A stretch of 64,000 bases of DNA from Syngnathus acus (GCF_901709675.1 NC_051101.1:6098501-6162500), one strand, 5' to 3'. Counted from the stretch's first letter, positions 43,433-57,447 are shown. The notes: generated from the sequence alone by a model not told the origin. Translations and numbers: made by a program.

Positions 43433-46400
43433 CGGACACCGGACACCTACAACAACAAATTTTATAATCATGGTCGTGCTGGAATTCATTAATCCCCCAC
43501 AATGCCATCAGGAGTGATTGCTTGCTGTTACCAATTGATTAATGCATTGATATAAATGCTAATGAAACTTTGCAATTGTTCATACAGAAAACATTAATGC
43601 ATACATGGCGCACACAAAAACACTAATTCAATTAGATGATAGTAAAGCCGTTTCCTCTTTCAAGTAGGGCTAGGCAATAAAATAATTGTCATTTTAATTA
43701 AAAATAATCCTGTGACTGTGGCCAATTTATGACACGCTAGCATTATTGCCAGCACATGCTACTCGTTTGCAACAATGAAAAAAAGGAACCTCATAATTTA
43801 AGTTTGATTTACAGTATAAAAAAGAAATCCACTAAGTAATATTGTAGCACAAGATATACAAAAATGCTAAAAGTATGTAGATGAAAAGTGTACAATCTGT
43901 GAATGCAAAAAAAAGTTAATTTAGCTGTAAATCCTCCTTGTAAAGCGCTTGATATTTGAACAATTGGATACTTTTATCGGGTGGTTTCCTTTGACCCAAA
44001 TGACCCACAGACTGAAAATGTAGATTTGAAAGAAAAAAAAAACATCTCACTGCTGTACAATTAACACAAATTAATGACTGATGTTTTAATATTCCCGTAT
44101 TAGTCCACATCTGTCAGAAATGAGCCATTTATAAACCACATAATTTCTCTTGGTACTACTTTTGCTCACAACCACTGATGGAACTTTTGTGAGAGGTCAA
44201 ACCACAAGAGTTCAATGTTAAACCAGTTGAAAAAGTTGATGTCCCCAAAAGTCATACCGTACTTTGTAGAAAATAGAATAGTCCTGCCAGGCAATAAGTC
44301 AATTTCTCTTTGTGTCTGTGTGCATGTGTGTGGCGTACTAACAATAAAAAAAAAAAAATGTTGGCAGTATTTCTGTCCAAGTTGAGTATTTTTTGTTATC
44401 ATATCAAATTTGTGGGAAATCATAAACCCTCAAAATCAAAAGACGGAAAGGAAGGGTCTTCAATCCACAAGACTGCAATAAAATCATAAAATGGGCTGCG
44501 GTGCTGTGATTTATTAACCTGTACTCAATTGTTATACAATTCCAGGAATTTCGCTGTAAATAAATGCATCCTTCCCTTATGCCTTAAGGGTTCCTTTTAA
44601 TGTTGGTAAAGATTTAGCAGGAACTCCGGAACACACTATTTTGAGTCTTAATGTGCACCGTGCTCGAATCACTTTGGTTGATCGCCACAGGCCCCCCCCC
44701 TTGTACATTTTTCATTACATTCAAAGGAGGCTGTGATTGTATAAGACTGAAGTGATTCCCCCCAGGGTTCTCTTGTGTACTAATACCCAGTGGAATGATT
44801 GGTTTGTTCGCCTTTCTCTGGTTTTCACTGCTCTGTCTCCCTCACTGTTATCGCGCTGTCTAACGAAGATCTCGAAAGAGAATGACGAAGGAAAAGTATC
44901 TTCAGCTGTCTTCTTAAATACTGAACATATGTGGAGGGAGTAAAAGTGGCAGTTGGAGTTTACAGTGTTTCATGAAGCAAGCTTGGTTTGTATTGGCTTT
45001 ACCTACATGCAGTAGATGTAGCAATGGAACTCGTAGGAGGATTATTGAGGATTTGCCATGCTAAGCCTCGGCAACCCAGTCCAGTGACCCTCCTCGTGTC
45101 TCCTCCCCCTCCCCCTCCCTTGAGCAGAATACCAAACTGCCCTTCCCTCTTGTTTGTTGAACACGAGTCTGATTAGAATCTAATGTTGCAACAGATGAAT
45201 AAAATTGAATAGTCCCTTTTAAATTGTCTTCTAAATTTGACACACCACAAAGGAGAGTGTTGTTACCAACGCTGCCAAGTTTGAATGGTTAAAAAATCCC
45301 ATAATGCAAAAGGAAAGTTGAAAATCGTCAAACATCATGTCACTAGCTCTGCTCTAGAATGCTTTGGGTGGTTTCTGTCCTCTAAGATGTATATCAAATA
45401 CAGATATAAATACTTGAAAATCTGTGTTTTCTGTTTGAGTTGTTCTGCTTAGTTGGTGATCTCAATTTTTGTCACATTTGGGTGCGGCGTCTATTAGCCG
45501 ACACAATTTAGAGAAATAATGAGGAAGAAACAAGTCATGGCATTGTACACGTCTCTGGAATTTGAGTGATGATGTGACAATTAAAGAGTCCCCCTGATGA
45601 TTGTATTTCAAAAGAGAAGAGGGCAATGCTGTTGGCATAGTTCAACATCTCTGATGTTTTGTTTTGGAAGTTTGCCTTTGGTTCCACTATAGGACAGTGC
45701 TTAAAAGCCGACTCTAAGGAAGGGCAAGTTTTTTTTTTTCGACACTCCTCAGGCATTTGCTTCTGTCAGCCTATTACCGTGCTAAAAAAGACTCAGCAGA
45801 GAAAAGTCCCCAACCCACTTGTCTCCATGTCTTTTAACATGATGTGACAGTGTCCCAGCTCCCTCATTTACCTTGCCATGAGCTACTGGATGCTGGAGGT
45901 TGATCCCCTTGCCTGCATCATCAAATGCAAACTCCACGCAAAAGGAAACAAATACGTGCTCAGTTTAAAGAAGTCAATGTTTTAAAACAAGATGGAAGGA
46001 AACAGATGTAGTCTGTTTTACAGTCAGAGTTTTAATTGCAATACGTTGGAGAAACCATACAGGAAAAGCCAAAAGAAGATAATCCTGAAGTTGTCTTTTT
46101 TTCTTTCCAAGTATGCCGACCCAGTTTGTAATCCATAGTCTAGTATACACTTCAGTAAATATTGTGTATAGTGAGGCATTAAAGCAAATCTGTCGGATTT
46201 CATTTCCAACAAACATGGCCAGCATAAGAATTCATCAACAGTTCAGGATTCCAAAATAGAAGATTTCTTTTCAAACTGGTTTCCTTTAAAGTGATGGTTG
46301 TAAAATGAACAAATCTATCTTTCTGCACTTTTTACTTGAAAGAATTGAAAATACTGAAAGTTCAGTCACTAGACAAGACAACCATAGTAAATGGTACTTG

Positions 46401-49400
46401 CAATATTTCACTTCACACTACTGTTTCATCTACCCTTTCATTCTCAAATGTTCTTCTGTGACCTCATTTTTGGACATAAGATTAAGACGCAAAAATATCA
46501 TGAGTTACTGGTGACACTCACCTGGCATAGGCTCCAGCTCACGAGTGACCCTACTGTGGTCAAGTAGTATATAAAATGGATGCCTTAGAAATATTCTTAT
46601 ACTAGACGAAATTATTATATGAAACTGAGTGTTCCTTGTTTCGTCTACACTTTCACATCTTCGACAAACTTCAAACCTTCTTGTAATAACTAGAAAAAAA
46701 TGCATGGATTATACCTCTTAAAGGAGAACGTAGTGAGATAATATTGCAACAAGCTTAACGTCAAGGCTAAGGTGCGGTATTTGGAGCAACTTGAAGAACT
46801 GAAAGGGCTTGACCTACGTCAACACACCTCCTGCTAGAATCCATCCACCACCTGAATGCCAAATGTTTCCTTTATTTTCCCACATGGATGGCTGACATAC
46901 ACTATATATGTATGTATACATATATATGTAGTATATATACATATAGTATATACAAGAATAGTAGATAAGATGCCACTTACATGTATCGTATGTAAATATT
47001 GGACAGTGGTCCAAGGGTGTGTAGTCCATGTCCAGTAATTGACTGAATATTTTCAAAATGGATTTACATTTCCTTCCGGGCTAACCTGACCCCTTTTACT
47101 GCAGAAGCAGTAGCAACTGGGCTTTGTATTTGCCATAGGCGAGGACATTAATAGTGGAGAAAGAGGAGATGAGCGACTGAAGGCAGATGTAAACAATGGG
47201 TAGGTGCTGACAAAGGACAGACCACGGGGACACTCGGGGAGAGCAGATGAGTCATATTACTGCAGCGCTGCACAGATTGAAATGCCACTGCAGTTGCTGA
47301 ATGTGCACAGAATTTTTGGCGACATTTAAAACACCCTCAGACTTCATTTTCTTCTTTAGTTCTTTGAGGTTTATTTGTATTCAATTTGTTTGCAGTTGAT
47401 AAAACATTTATCCACAAGCACCGTAGCATAATTGTTTTTGTTTATTTAAAACTTCAATTTCATCGCTTCTGTATGATGAAAATTTGTGAATGATGCTTTT
47501 AAGGGCTTTTTAGTCATTTTATTTTATAGTGAAGTGACAGACTTATCTTTAAAATCATCCCTCAGCTGTTCCTACCATATCATCTTTCAGGAAGAAAATA
47601 CACATGGCTTCATTGTTAAGGATGCCAATGGAGAAGGAACGCTCTTTCGCTCTAAAAATACTACTCCAGCTTTACCGACCATGACCTGCTCCGTTTTATG
47701 TTTTCTTGCCTTGCCTTGCACTGCTAATCTAGCCCCTCCCTGATCAATAACTCCCCTTCTCTAGCTCACAGTTTGGATCCATCCCAGCAAACAGATCAGC
47801 AGATATTTCCTTCTCTTGTTTGTCATTCACAAACTCAGTGGCGGTGAAAAAATATTGAAAAGCTTGCTGGGATGAAAGAAAAAAAAAAAAGCAATATAGT
47901 TTGTGTGCACGTGTGCGTGCACATGCATGTGTGCACTCATTATTCCCACCTGCTAGGCTCATCTTATTCCGATGTGAAATCACTCAGGCAGCCTTCATCT
48001 TAAATCTGCTTTGTGTTAGGCCTGAACTCACCAGCACCGTGTCATTGATGGTTTACCGGTGGCAGGTTCCAGCAGAAGCTACCTACCTACTGTCCCTCTG
48101 TTTGTCGAAGTGATTTGCCTCCATCCATTAAATGCTTGAATGCTGATGGGGTCTGTCAGCATGCGCTGCATGCCTCGAGACAATTAAACAGAAACACAAG
48201 GCTTGCTTAATGAAGCTCGGCAGGAAAAACATCCTCAAACAAGGTTGTTTTGCCATATAGATGGAAGTCGACAAGGTCCAATCCAGAAACACATGACTTC
48301 ACCGGTGCATTGTTTTGGTCTAACTGCTGATAAACCTCAATCAAAAGATTCTACCAGATTAAAAAATTCTTAAAATGACACTATAGGCAGAACAAAGGCT
48401 GAGGTTATAGATGTACTCCAAAAGCAGTGGGTGATGAAATTGACATAAATTCTTCATACAGACTGATGTTTCAAATAAAAGGAAAAGTTAAGGCTTCAAT
48501 CCCAAATGCACTGTCACAAACAAAAATAATATCGTAATATATATAGAGCAGTCTCTGCACAAATTGCTTTTATTGCTTCATCAAATCAAACTGTTTAGTG
48601 CAGACAATACAATGTGAATTATGGAATTCGCAGCTCTGTTTTCAACAACATGAAACTTGAAGAACGAAAAGATTTCCTTCAAGGAAAGTGCACATTGTGC
48701 GTACATTAAGGCAGGCTCTTGTGACAATATGCTGTCTTCTGCTTGGCGCAACCCAAAATTTCTGGTAAGAGTGAATATTTGTCAATAAACTATTCAAACA
48801 CTGGCATTTGAATAGTCATTGCAGCACTTAAATCCACCTCAAAACCAGTACTGTTGTTCCTTACCCCGGAATTACTTTCCTAAAGCACTTGAATTTTTAA
48901 AATGGCCTTCAAGTTAGGTGTCGAAGTGCTAACATTACTTTGGTTTGAGCATAAGGAATCTAACAGCTTTCAAAAGCATTTTCATGTGGAAGGAAACAAG
49001 CATGAGGGAACCACCTTGGTTCTGTAAAGCACTTTGTGTTATGGTTTTAAAGCTCGGAAAACTGTTTCTCTACTTTTTGTGTGTGAATCATATCTATATA
49101 TTAGGCTGTGACGCTTTCGTGAAATTGAATAAAAAAAAAACAGTTTAATGACTTGAAAAATTGTAACACTAACTTATTTTACGTGTACCTACATTATTTT
49201 TATAGCAAGATCATATCTCATTAACGTGTTATTACAGTCTTGGTATGATATACAATGGTACTTTCTTTTTTATTAGGGAGTTTGGCTTCAAAATACCTAA
49301 TTCTACTAATTGTGCTATGAATTATTGTTTATACATCATAACATAAAACACTGCAGTATCAGAATAAACAATTTTAAGAAATGGCTCTATTTATGTATCT

Positions 49401-50163
49401 TTTTACTAATATTACAAGCAAGCCTTGTTTCCATTATGAATAATCACGGTTGCCAAATTTTCTTATGTCACATGCAGTTTCTTGTCAAATGTTTTCAATG
49501 TCAAGCTACTTTGTTAGCCTTTCGCCTTCAGTCTTCTGATCCCAGCCTGTGTGAAACACTATACGCTATGTGTCGTAATTGAGTTAATGTATACGCTCGT
49601 GCAGGTTTGTGCATCCAACACGTATGTTGAGATGAAGTTAGATGGGTCTGAGCCAAGCACTTTAATCACCCAAATTCTCCTTTCCTTCCCCCTGGCCATC
49701 TACTCATCTCATTATAGACAGGAGAAGGTGAGAAGTGAGGCCTGTGTAGACCTCTCCATTAATTATTGAATCCTGTCTTCTTTTACTCTAGCTTCTCATC
49801 TCCAGTCTCTGATAACCTTTACATAAAAGAGTCCCTTCTACCTCATGGCCATTATAGAGTTAGAGGTAGAGCACAGAGGTTCATAGTTTTTAAGACTGTG
49901 CCACTTATTGGTATGCATGACACAAGCAGATATATTTTAATATTGCTTATTTGATTCTTCACTGGCAATTGAATACATTTTGTTAATCATGGCTGCTGTT
50001 GTGACAAAGTGCTGTCTCGGCTACTGCTGCAATATCACGGTTATACATGCGTACGTATATTTGAGCCTGCTCTTATAGCCAGTCAATTTAGATACCTCAG
50101 ATGGAGACCTGCTAATGGAGTCTGCTGAAATCATGTGCCGAAAAAAAACGAAGGCCACTTAGC
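43431..50163. other. Non-coding, no gene recognised
   Basis: AT-rich sequence with scattered short simple repeats (A-run at 44345, CT/CCCCCT tract at 45098-45120, TATA/TATG palindromic tract 46900-46955). If the exon candidates at 41977 and 50271 belong to one gene this would be its intron, with at least one exon still unseen; otherwise it is intergenic. Confidence 0.4.
46515..46585 (-). repeat. Fragment of L2/Maui-like repeat, inverted
   Basis: CTGGCATAGGCTCCAGCTCA, then GTGACCCTACTGTGG and TATATAAAATGGATG, is the reverse complement of the left part of the element at 41137-41499, diverged. Confidence 0.6.
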
Positions 50164-50256
50164 GTCTCACTACTATATTCTTCTCTCCCATGTGTCTGCG
50201 TATGATGTCGAGATGAGAGTCTCACTGCTATATTTTTCTCTCCCATGTGTCTGCGT
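50164..50256 (+). repeat. 38-bp direct duplication, period 55
   Basis: GTCTCACTACTATATTCTTC...TGTGTCTGCGT (50164-50201) recurs as GTCTCACTGCTATATTTTTC...TGTGTCTGCGT (50219-50256) with two substitutions. The second copy forms the polypyrimidine tract of the acceptor at 50270. Confidence 0.9.
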
Positions 50257-50270
50257 GTGTGTGTGTGCAG

Positions 50271-50351
50271 GTTTGAAAAGATAACTTCAACTGTGGACCA
50301 CCTTGAAAACTCAGAGAAAGACACTACTGGCATCATGTTCAGCACCAAAAG
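50271..50351 (+). CDS. Candidate internal exon, enoyl-CoA isomerase/hydratase-like
   Basis: Strong acceptor (pyrimidine tract, GTGTGTGCAG) and donor (AAAAG|GTCAGC) bracket 81 bp. Only one frame is open, entering with one base: FEKITSTVDHLENSEKDTTG then IMFSTK. The pattern (amphipathic helix, LEN-x4-K-type, then G-[IV]-[IM]-[FL]-[ST]-[ST]) resembles the region of mitochondrial enoyl-CoA delta-isomerase 1 just before its oxyanion-hole 'VFSAG' motif, with one extra residue. Flanking exons were not found. Alternatives are a lone pseudo-exon or an unrelated protein. Confidence 0.4.
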
Positions 50352-52360
50352 GTCAGCACGATGTCATTTTTCTTACATGGGTAAAGCGGACCAATTGAAT
50401 TGAGATTAAGTAGAGACTTGGTGACTTAATCCAAAATGCATACATAAGATTTGTATGCAATAATCCTTCAATTTTGTGTAAATGCATCATTTGGGCATCT
50501 TTTCTAAGTCCAGTTATGGCCCTGATGCCTTGTCTGTTATTTTCTATTTTTAATCTATCTCGTGGTAGCATACATGAATAAATCATTTGGCGTTGCCATT
50601 TCTGGATAGTTTCTGTTCATGGGTCTGAACCCTTTTACCATCAAGAGTTATTTGTGTGTAAAATTCACTCTGGATGTGTGTTGTAAACAAAAACAGCAGT
50701 TAATGTTTCAAAACCGCACCTTGTATGAAAAAACACTTTCAACAGAGCTATGCAGTAGGTTGGGCCAAATCAGTTTTTTTTTTCTGCACTCGTGTCACTT
50801 TTTTTTTCAATTATATCCCAATACCAAGTCCTGATCTGATATCTCGGCAAGTCTTGACCTTTTTCTTTTGAAGAAAAGTGTTCTAAAACAAGCCATACAA
50901 TATATGTGATCTAAGGACTGGTCGATATAGACGAAATTTATGTACATAGGTATTGTTCAAAGAAAAAAATAAAGAACACCACAACTATCTAGTAGAAAAA
51001 TAAAATTTGATGGTATAATCAGTTTTCAAGGAATACAGTAAAATGCAAAGAATTAAAATAAATGCAAAATCATCGTGCTTTAAGTTACATTTAAGTAAGC
51101 CTGCCAATTAACCAATAAAAGTGCTAATAGAGTTTGCTCCATGGGCTTCTAGTTTTAAAGCCTAATCTGCCTCAGGTTCTTCTAGTCCATATAGATACTT
51201 GGCTTCAGAGCCACTAGCTGCCAACATCCTGGTCTAGGTTTTTTCTGTATCATCAGAAAAGCAAAAAGGTCAAACATATTCTGGCCTTTCGTGGAGAAAT
51301 ACTGCAGTGAGCGAGTAATTTTGCAATAATTGGTATTGGTAGTTCACATGATTACATGTCAGAAAGAAGAAAAAAAAAAAGTGGTAATGAAGTCTGAGTG
51401 CCATCACAATGCTGCATCCAGCGTCCACCTGTCTCCCCACAGTGTGTGATCATCATACTGTGGGTGAGAAGATGATTAAACCAAGCCAGCACTTTGTCTT
51501 GTGGGAGCTGTGTCAGCATAGCAGATGACACGGATATGCTCAAAATGACTATAATAGGTTGCGATCTGGAAACTCACAGCCGCTAAATCACGCTCGCTTT
51601 TTTGCTGAATACAAAAATACTTATTTTTCTTCTTCTAAAGTGCTGATTGAATCGTAATGTGGTGGAGAAAATCTGTGTAACTGGCAGAGGTTGCTCTTTC
51701 CTGTTGTTGCTTTATTTGTGAATTCTTAATATCAGTTTCCCTCATGGAGTCCCACAGGCCATATCAAGCATTTGTATACAACGTAGGAGTGTAATTAAAA
51801 GTTCCATTAAAATTTAATCTGAACATAGCAAATTATGTTAGAATTTGATTGGAACGAAGGTTTGTGCAGAAGCATAGATATTTCAAAGTATAATTTCTTT
51901 GTGCTTCAGACCGTCGTAAACCCTCCAACGTAATCTGTTTTACGCTAATGAACAAAATTGGAGAGTGCAGCATTTCCACAGCTTGTTTGTCCCTAAATGT
52001 GCTCATTAAAATGCAACTGGAGTGCCGTTAAACAGACTCTTTTATTCTGGAACATTTATGAAGTGATGCCACCACAGCTGTCATTTTTGATTATTCATCA
52101 AATAAAATTTGAGGGATTTACTGAGTGAACTTGGGCTGCAAACACACAACTTGGAAAATATTCAAATCTGATTTGGTTTTAAGGACTGTTGAGTCAACTA
52201 ACTGAGGACAAGCTTTCCGAATCTATTAGCCAAAGCTCTGTCTAGCCATTTTGTTCCCTCTGACAACCATTGCTCTCCCACTCACGGTCAGCTCCACTTT
52301 TAAAATGCTGCAATTGTCCTAATTCTCAAAAAACCCTCTCTATAGAAACATTTCCATTAC
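50352..52360. other. Non-coding, nothing recognised
   Basis: AT-rich, no exon with both splice signals and a recognisable product, and no clear transposon. Confidence 0.4.
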
Positions 52361-52364
52361 ATTA

Positions 52365-52800
52365 GGATCCAAGTAAGGCTTTTGACACTATTTCACACCA
52401 CATCCTTCTTGCTAGACGAGTTTATGTTGGCATCACAGGGACCTTACTCTCATGGTTCCTTTCCTATCTCTCTGACTCAGTTTTTATATTAGTGTCGGTG
52501 TCCCTCAAGGTTCTATTTTAGGTCTTATCATATTGTTTAAGTTACCCATGGACACGTTCCCCGGATACCATATCCAATTCCATTGTTTGGCCCATGACAC
52601 TTAGATAGACATTGCTACTTTTACAGTTTTACCTCCATATTGACAATACTGCATTACGCCCCTTACCTCAGGGAGAAGACATAGATGTCATCCTGGATAA
52701 CATGTTCTCGTTCAAACATATCAATGACACACAACTTACAATATCAACTGTCTCTGCCCATTTCAGTCTGTCTCTTGCCTGCTGGTTGAGTAGAAGCACC
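52365..52800 (+). pseudogene. LINE reverse-transcriptase relic (Rex/CR1/L2-type)
   Basis: In broken frames the segment reads KAFDTISHHILLARR, then GITGTLLSWFLSYLSDS, then VGVPQGSILGL, then QFHCLAHDT: the order of reverse-transcriptase blocks of non-LTR retrotransposons (KAFD-TVDH, G-x-LLSWF-x-SYL, GVPQGSVLGP, and the YADDT catalytic box, here decayed to LAHDT). Frameshifts and stops interrupt it, and the ends are missing. It is a dead fragment; plus-strand orientation. Confidence 0.8.
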
Positions 52801-54269
52801 TAATGGGTCATGGATGACTGCGAGTACAGTTTTGGTCGACGTGTTGCTGCACAGCTTTGGTTCAATCACTTTCTCAGTGTTAAAGCGACACGTTATAGCT
52901 GCTATGAGCATCAGCATTAAGCGAGCGGACTAGATGGCTAAGTAGGGTGTCTGTTTTAAATACACAAGATGTCATTCTTTTTCACACTTTCTACACATTC
53001 TCCTCCTTTGACTGACTTGATCAAGTGTGTAATGTATTAAGCATACACGGTCCAACACTTCACATAATATTGCTCAAGTGTCTTCCAAATTGGCTGACTC
53101 GTGTTTCACCACACAATATTCATGATGTCCTTGACATAGTCTTGGACCGTCACGACATGTACAGTATGTCTATGATATACTGTAAGTGCACATTAGCTCA
53201 TGTGTATATAATGTTCATAACCTCATCATACTATTCAAACTTGTTATGACATTTAGTAATAAGAGCCTTAACAAACTATCAGCCCTGACATTGACCCCAT
53301 ACTTATCACAGTCTTTATATAAAATACTTGTATATCTAACTGCTTCTATCTCTCAGCTGATGATTGACGTCAAGGGGCTTTGCACGAGATTACTTATGTA
53401 TACGGAGGGAAGCAAGTGATGTCTAGGGACCAAAGTGCATGCTGGGAAGTGTTAACCCTCTGCAAAGGCCTGCTGATCCAATCATTATTAACAAGCTGTC
53501 ACCCCAACGCAGTACACTGACTCCTTGGGCTGACCTTCCATAGTTTGTGAGAGGCTGTCCCCATCTGTTATGGAAAATGAACGTGGAAATTATGTCAAAT
53601 ATTTTGCTGGCGTTTTTGTGATACTGTTGATGAGAAAATTGGCAAACATGCTAACCAGATTATATCAATGATTTAAATGGAATAGCAGAATAGAATTAAC
53701 AGTTTGTTGAACAAACAACAGCGTAATCGCATTGACCTTGTGCTATGAGCTGTTCATTTATTTGCTCCATTACTGTAAGTCATTTATGATGACAATCACT
53801 TTTGGACATAAACAATGTTTAATACGCTGTAATTACTTTTGCTGCTTCTGTTAGTTTGCACTACGTCACAGAAAGATCCGCTGTGCAAGCTAGAATTTGA
53901 TGAGACAGTTAAAAAAAAAAAAGCAAGTGACAGTGTTAGCCTGAGGATGTAAAACCCTGCAGTAAAGCAAGGAACACCGTATTTTCTGCTGACATGGTGC
54001 ATGCTGATGCCACAGCTTAGTCATGATCCAAGACTGAACAAGCTTCTAAGGCTACATTCACACCACAGGTCCTAATGATTCAATTCAGAGTTTTTGGTGA
54101 CATCCGAATATTTTTTTGTAAATGTTTACATTCCATATTAAATGCGACCTCAGCCCGTTAGGGCGTGAACATATGCGTGCCCAAAGTGACCCGTATGCCC
54201 AGAAGAAAGAGACAACGTAATGGAATAGGCTTCAGGCCAAACACAATCGTTTTGTGCACAAAGCAGTTT

Positions 54270-54350
54270 GGATGAAGGATGGATGGATGTTTTAAAATGG
54301 AATAGTTCAGAACAGGTGGCTCGGTGGAGCACTGGTTAGCAACACACCTG
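54270..54350 (-). repeat. Fragment of L2/Maui-like repeat, inverted
   Basis: GGATGGATGGATG, then GTGGCTCGGTGGAGCACTGG and TTAGCA, is the reverse complement of the right end (CAGTGCGCCACCGAGCCGCC) of the copy at 41137-41499. Confidence 0.55.
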
Positions 54351-57300
54351 ATTTATAAATTCCCCATGACGCATATCTGAACTGGTCTTGCAAAGGCAAC
54401 AGCAGAAGTCACACTGATTTGCTGGTATGTCATTTGTTGTGAGTTCATGCATTGCGTTGCTTTTCTTCTTTGAACAAGGTGACGTTCATGCACGACTCAT
54501 TTTGTGCACCAGTAAAAAACATCAATGTCTTGAATCTGAAAAATTGTTTTTTTTTATTTTTCACTAAAGAGGGTATGGAACTGGTGGGGTTCGATACCTC
54601 CTACAAACCATTGGCGTAAACGTTATACACGAAGAAGCTTGAAGTAGGATTGCATTAGTGGGCAAAAACAGCTCTACCTACCCCCAGGAACCAGTTACAA
54701 GTCGAAACGTATTGCATCACACATTAGGTCATTGTACGAGCGCCTATAAGCCATGGTCAAGATGTATTTTTGAAACAGCTCTAAAGTATGCTGTTATTTT
54801 CTCTGAAGCTCCAGGCAGGGTTTTTAAATGGTCACCTCTAATCGGTTTTACATTATTGTTCATCCCTCTCACTTCAATCTCTTAAGCCATAAAATGACAT
54901 ATGCAGAGTTTGTGTGTAACACTCTTGGTCAGATTAGTGCGTTAGCCTTTAAAATTCTTATCTCAGTAGTTGAGTAACCACTGATCTTAGGTTCATTTTG
55001 GCTCAATCTTAGAGCTGTTAGTCAATGTATGTCAGTTATTGTCAATAATGATTTCATTCTCTCTGGAATTGATCTGAAGTTCATTACATTAATTATTGAA
55101 AATAAATATCAGCCGACGCCATCATGTTTCTTTTTCATATAATAATTGTATTCATACCTATTTATACATTTACAAAATGCCTTTAATCACATTTCTGCAT
55201 TCACTTTTATTTGCTGTACTCCAAATACTCCCATTTTTTGCCGTGTCCTAGTTCCTGGCACGCTGATAAACATTGCGTGTCATGCTGGATTGAAAGAGTA
55301 TTAGAATAGGGGAAAAAACAGTTCCTGCTAGAATAGTGGAGACAGCGTAAAAATTGTCCATAAATACTAGGCTTATCTCTGAAGCACTTCAAGTCACGTT
55401 GCAGCGAGCATGGAGACCAGCACTAACGTTAGCATGTACAATTGATACCGTGACAAATATTGGTTTGTCTCATTTACTGACTGCATGGAGAATCGAAATA
55501 GATTTGGTAGTATTGGGTGGCTAATTTGTTTGTTTGTATTGAGTTGAACTAAAATGTGCCTCAAACTCTGTTACAAGAGCATGTTTCTCAGTAAACTGGG
55601 GCACTCAAAAGAATTTAGGTCAGTCAAGGGATTAAAAAACATTTTAGATAGTAGAACTAGCACTTTAATAATACTGCTCTATTTCCTGTTGCCAATGATA
55701 ATTTTACAATTAGGAATGTTTGTTATAAAAATTGCAATATCATGGTGCACAAAAAATAACAATACAGCAAAATACCCAACATTTAAATGTCCAATTTTTT
55801 GTGGGAAAATATTTGTGTTTTATTGTGGGTTTCTTTTGATGAACAGCAGTCGGTGTGTTTGTATGACTTGTACAATGTTCATGTGTTCTTTCACATACTA
55901 CATTGATACATTTAATTACTTTGTCCTCTTTTTTTTTTTTTTTCATTTGGACAACAGTCTTCAGCTAAGCCTGACTCTGAAGTTCTCTTCCTGTGTCTCC
56001 TTTGGTTCATTCGCTTCTTTTCTCTCCTCCTCCTGTTTGATTGATGGTTTAGAGCTCATGCAGGAGCAGCAGCTGGTGCCCTGGGAGATGTCTGACCCTA
56101 GAGTGAACACCGAAAAAGAGTTAAATTAGCGTTTTATTTCATTACTCAGTTTGAAACACCAGGAGCGGTAGCAGGTCTCAATGTCATCCAGAGGATAAAT
56201 GCTTTTCAACTAGAGGGAAACAGAAAAATATCGACAGTTCCCTCACAATACGAGAAGAGATAAATTAACACCTATGCTTCTTAAAGCAACTTCATGGTTC
56301 AATCCCAAAATTATACACAGTTGCAAAATAAAAAGTGTCTGAAAGGAGGTTCAAACCGAATCTCTTGGTTCACATGCTGCTCAATACAAATATGGAGATA
56401 CAGCAAAAAAAGTAAACGGCAGCTTTGCTACTTTTTTCTTTCTTTATGTATTCTTCTGCCTCGCTACAGTATTATGTCATGCAAACAGCCGTGGCCTGAA
56501 AGTGACTGAAGTAAAGGGTGAGCTCCTCGGGGTGGTTGGCTCTTTGTTAATTTACTGCCACCCCTTCAAAGTCAAATCACAATCACAAAATGACATTACT
56601 TTTGATCAGATACTTAGTTTTAACCAACTAATCTTCTGCAAGGTGGATTTCACCTCTACCAAAGTAATTTTTGTTCAAATATACCTGTACTTTACCTTTT
56701 CCCAAATTACCTTTTGTCACTTTCAGATAATCTGATCATTCACCAATGTGTGTATGCCACAGTCCCACTGGTTCAACCACTTTTTTCTACATGCATCAGG
56801 GGTTTGCAATTAATCAAAATCCAATTAAGATTATTATATGCCATTATATAAGATTATATACCATTGTCCAGAACATTTATACATTTGTCAGTTCAAAGCA
56901 GAATATCTAAGCCCCCTATTTTTATTTGCTAAAATAGTTTCATGCACTCCTGTCCAGAGCAGTATTTGCCCATAAAACAAAAACAAAATCACCCAAAAAG
57001 CAACCATGGAAGGATGCACTTGCAGGTTAGAGTCATTTTCCGCCTTGTTTACATTTCATCACACGGATATTGTCGACTTGGCCCCCCGGATGGTAGAAAG
57101 TGAAGACCAATTCATCAGCATGATTCAGGAGCGGGCACCCCTGTAGCTATGACGTGACAGACAAACATTGACAAAGTGATGAAAGCAAAAGTCTGGCAGG
57201 AGATCGAAGCACAAGTCATTCATCAGCTGAGATTTGTTTTTCCTAGGAACTCTATAACAGAAACTGTAATTGTCTCATTGAAGATTATGTTTAGTTTTCA

Positions 57301-57447
57301 TGATTGTATTATTAGTAGATGTATTAGTATTATTATTAGTTCATGTTTTGCATGCAGCACTTTGTTACCGCTGTGGCTCTCGTTTTGAAAGCAGCATATA
57401 AGTAAAGTTGAGTCACTTATTGAATGTCAGCTTTGTGGTAATTTTGC

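Noticed and set aside
43274-43517. Poly Thr-His and Cys-Val frames
   Set aside because: Translations of the (CA)n microsatellite on both strands.
47590-47743. Possible exon after ATCATCTTTCAG, reading EENTHGFIVKDANGEGTLFR
   Set aside because: Acceptor-like start but no convincing donor or homology; the frame soon ends in a low-complexity tail.
55554-56129. 191-codon plus-strand frame
   Set aside because: Rich in Phe/Leu/Ser from AT-rich sequence, includes a T-run; no family resemblance.
56042-56129. Possible terminal exon after a GGTTTAG acceptor, reading ELMQEQQLVPWEMSDPRVNT then EKELN-stop
   Set aside because: Composition is coding-like, but there is no recognisable family, no demonstrable link to the exon at 50271, and the acceptor alone is weak evidence.
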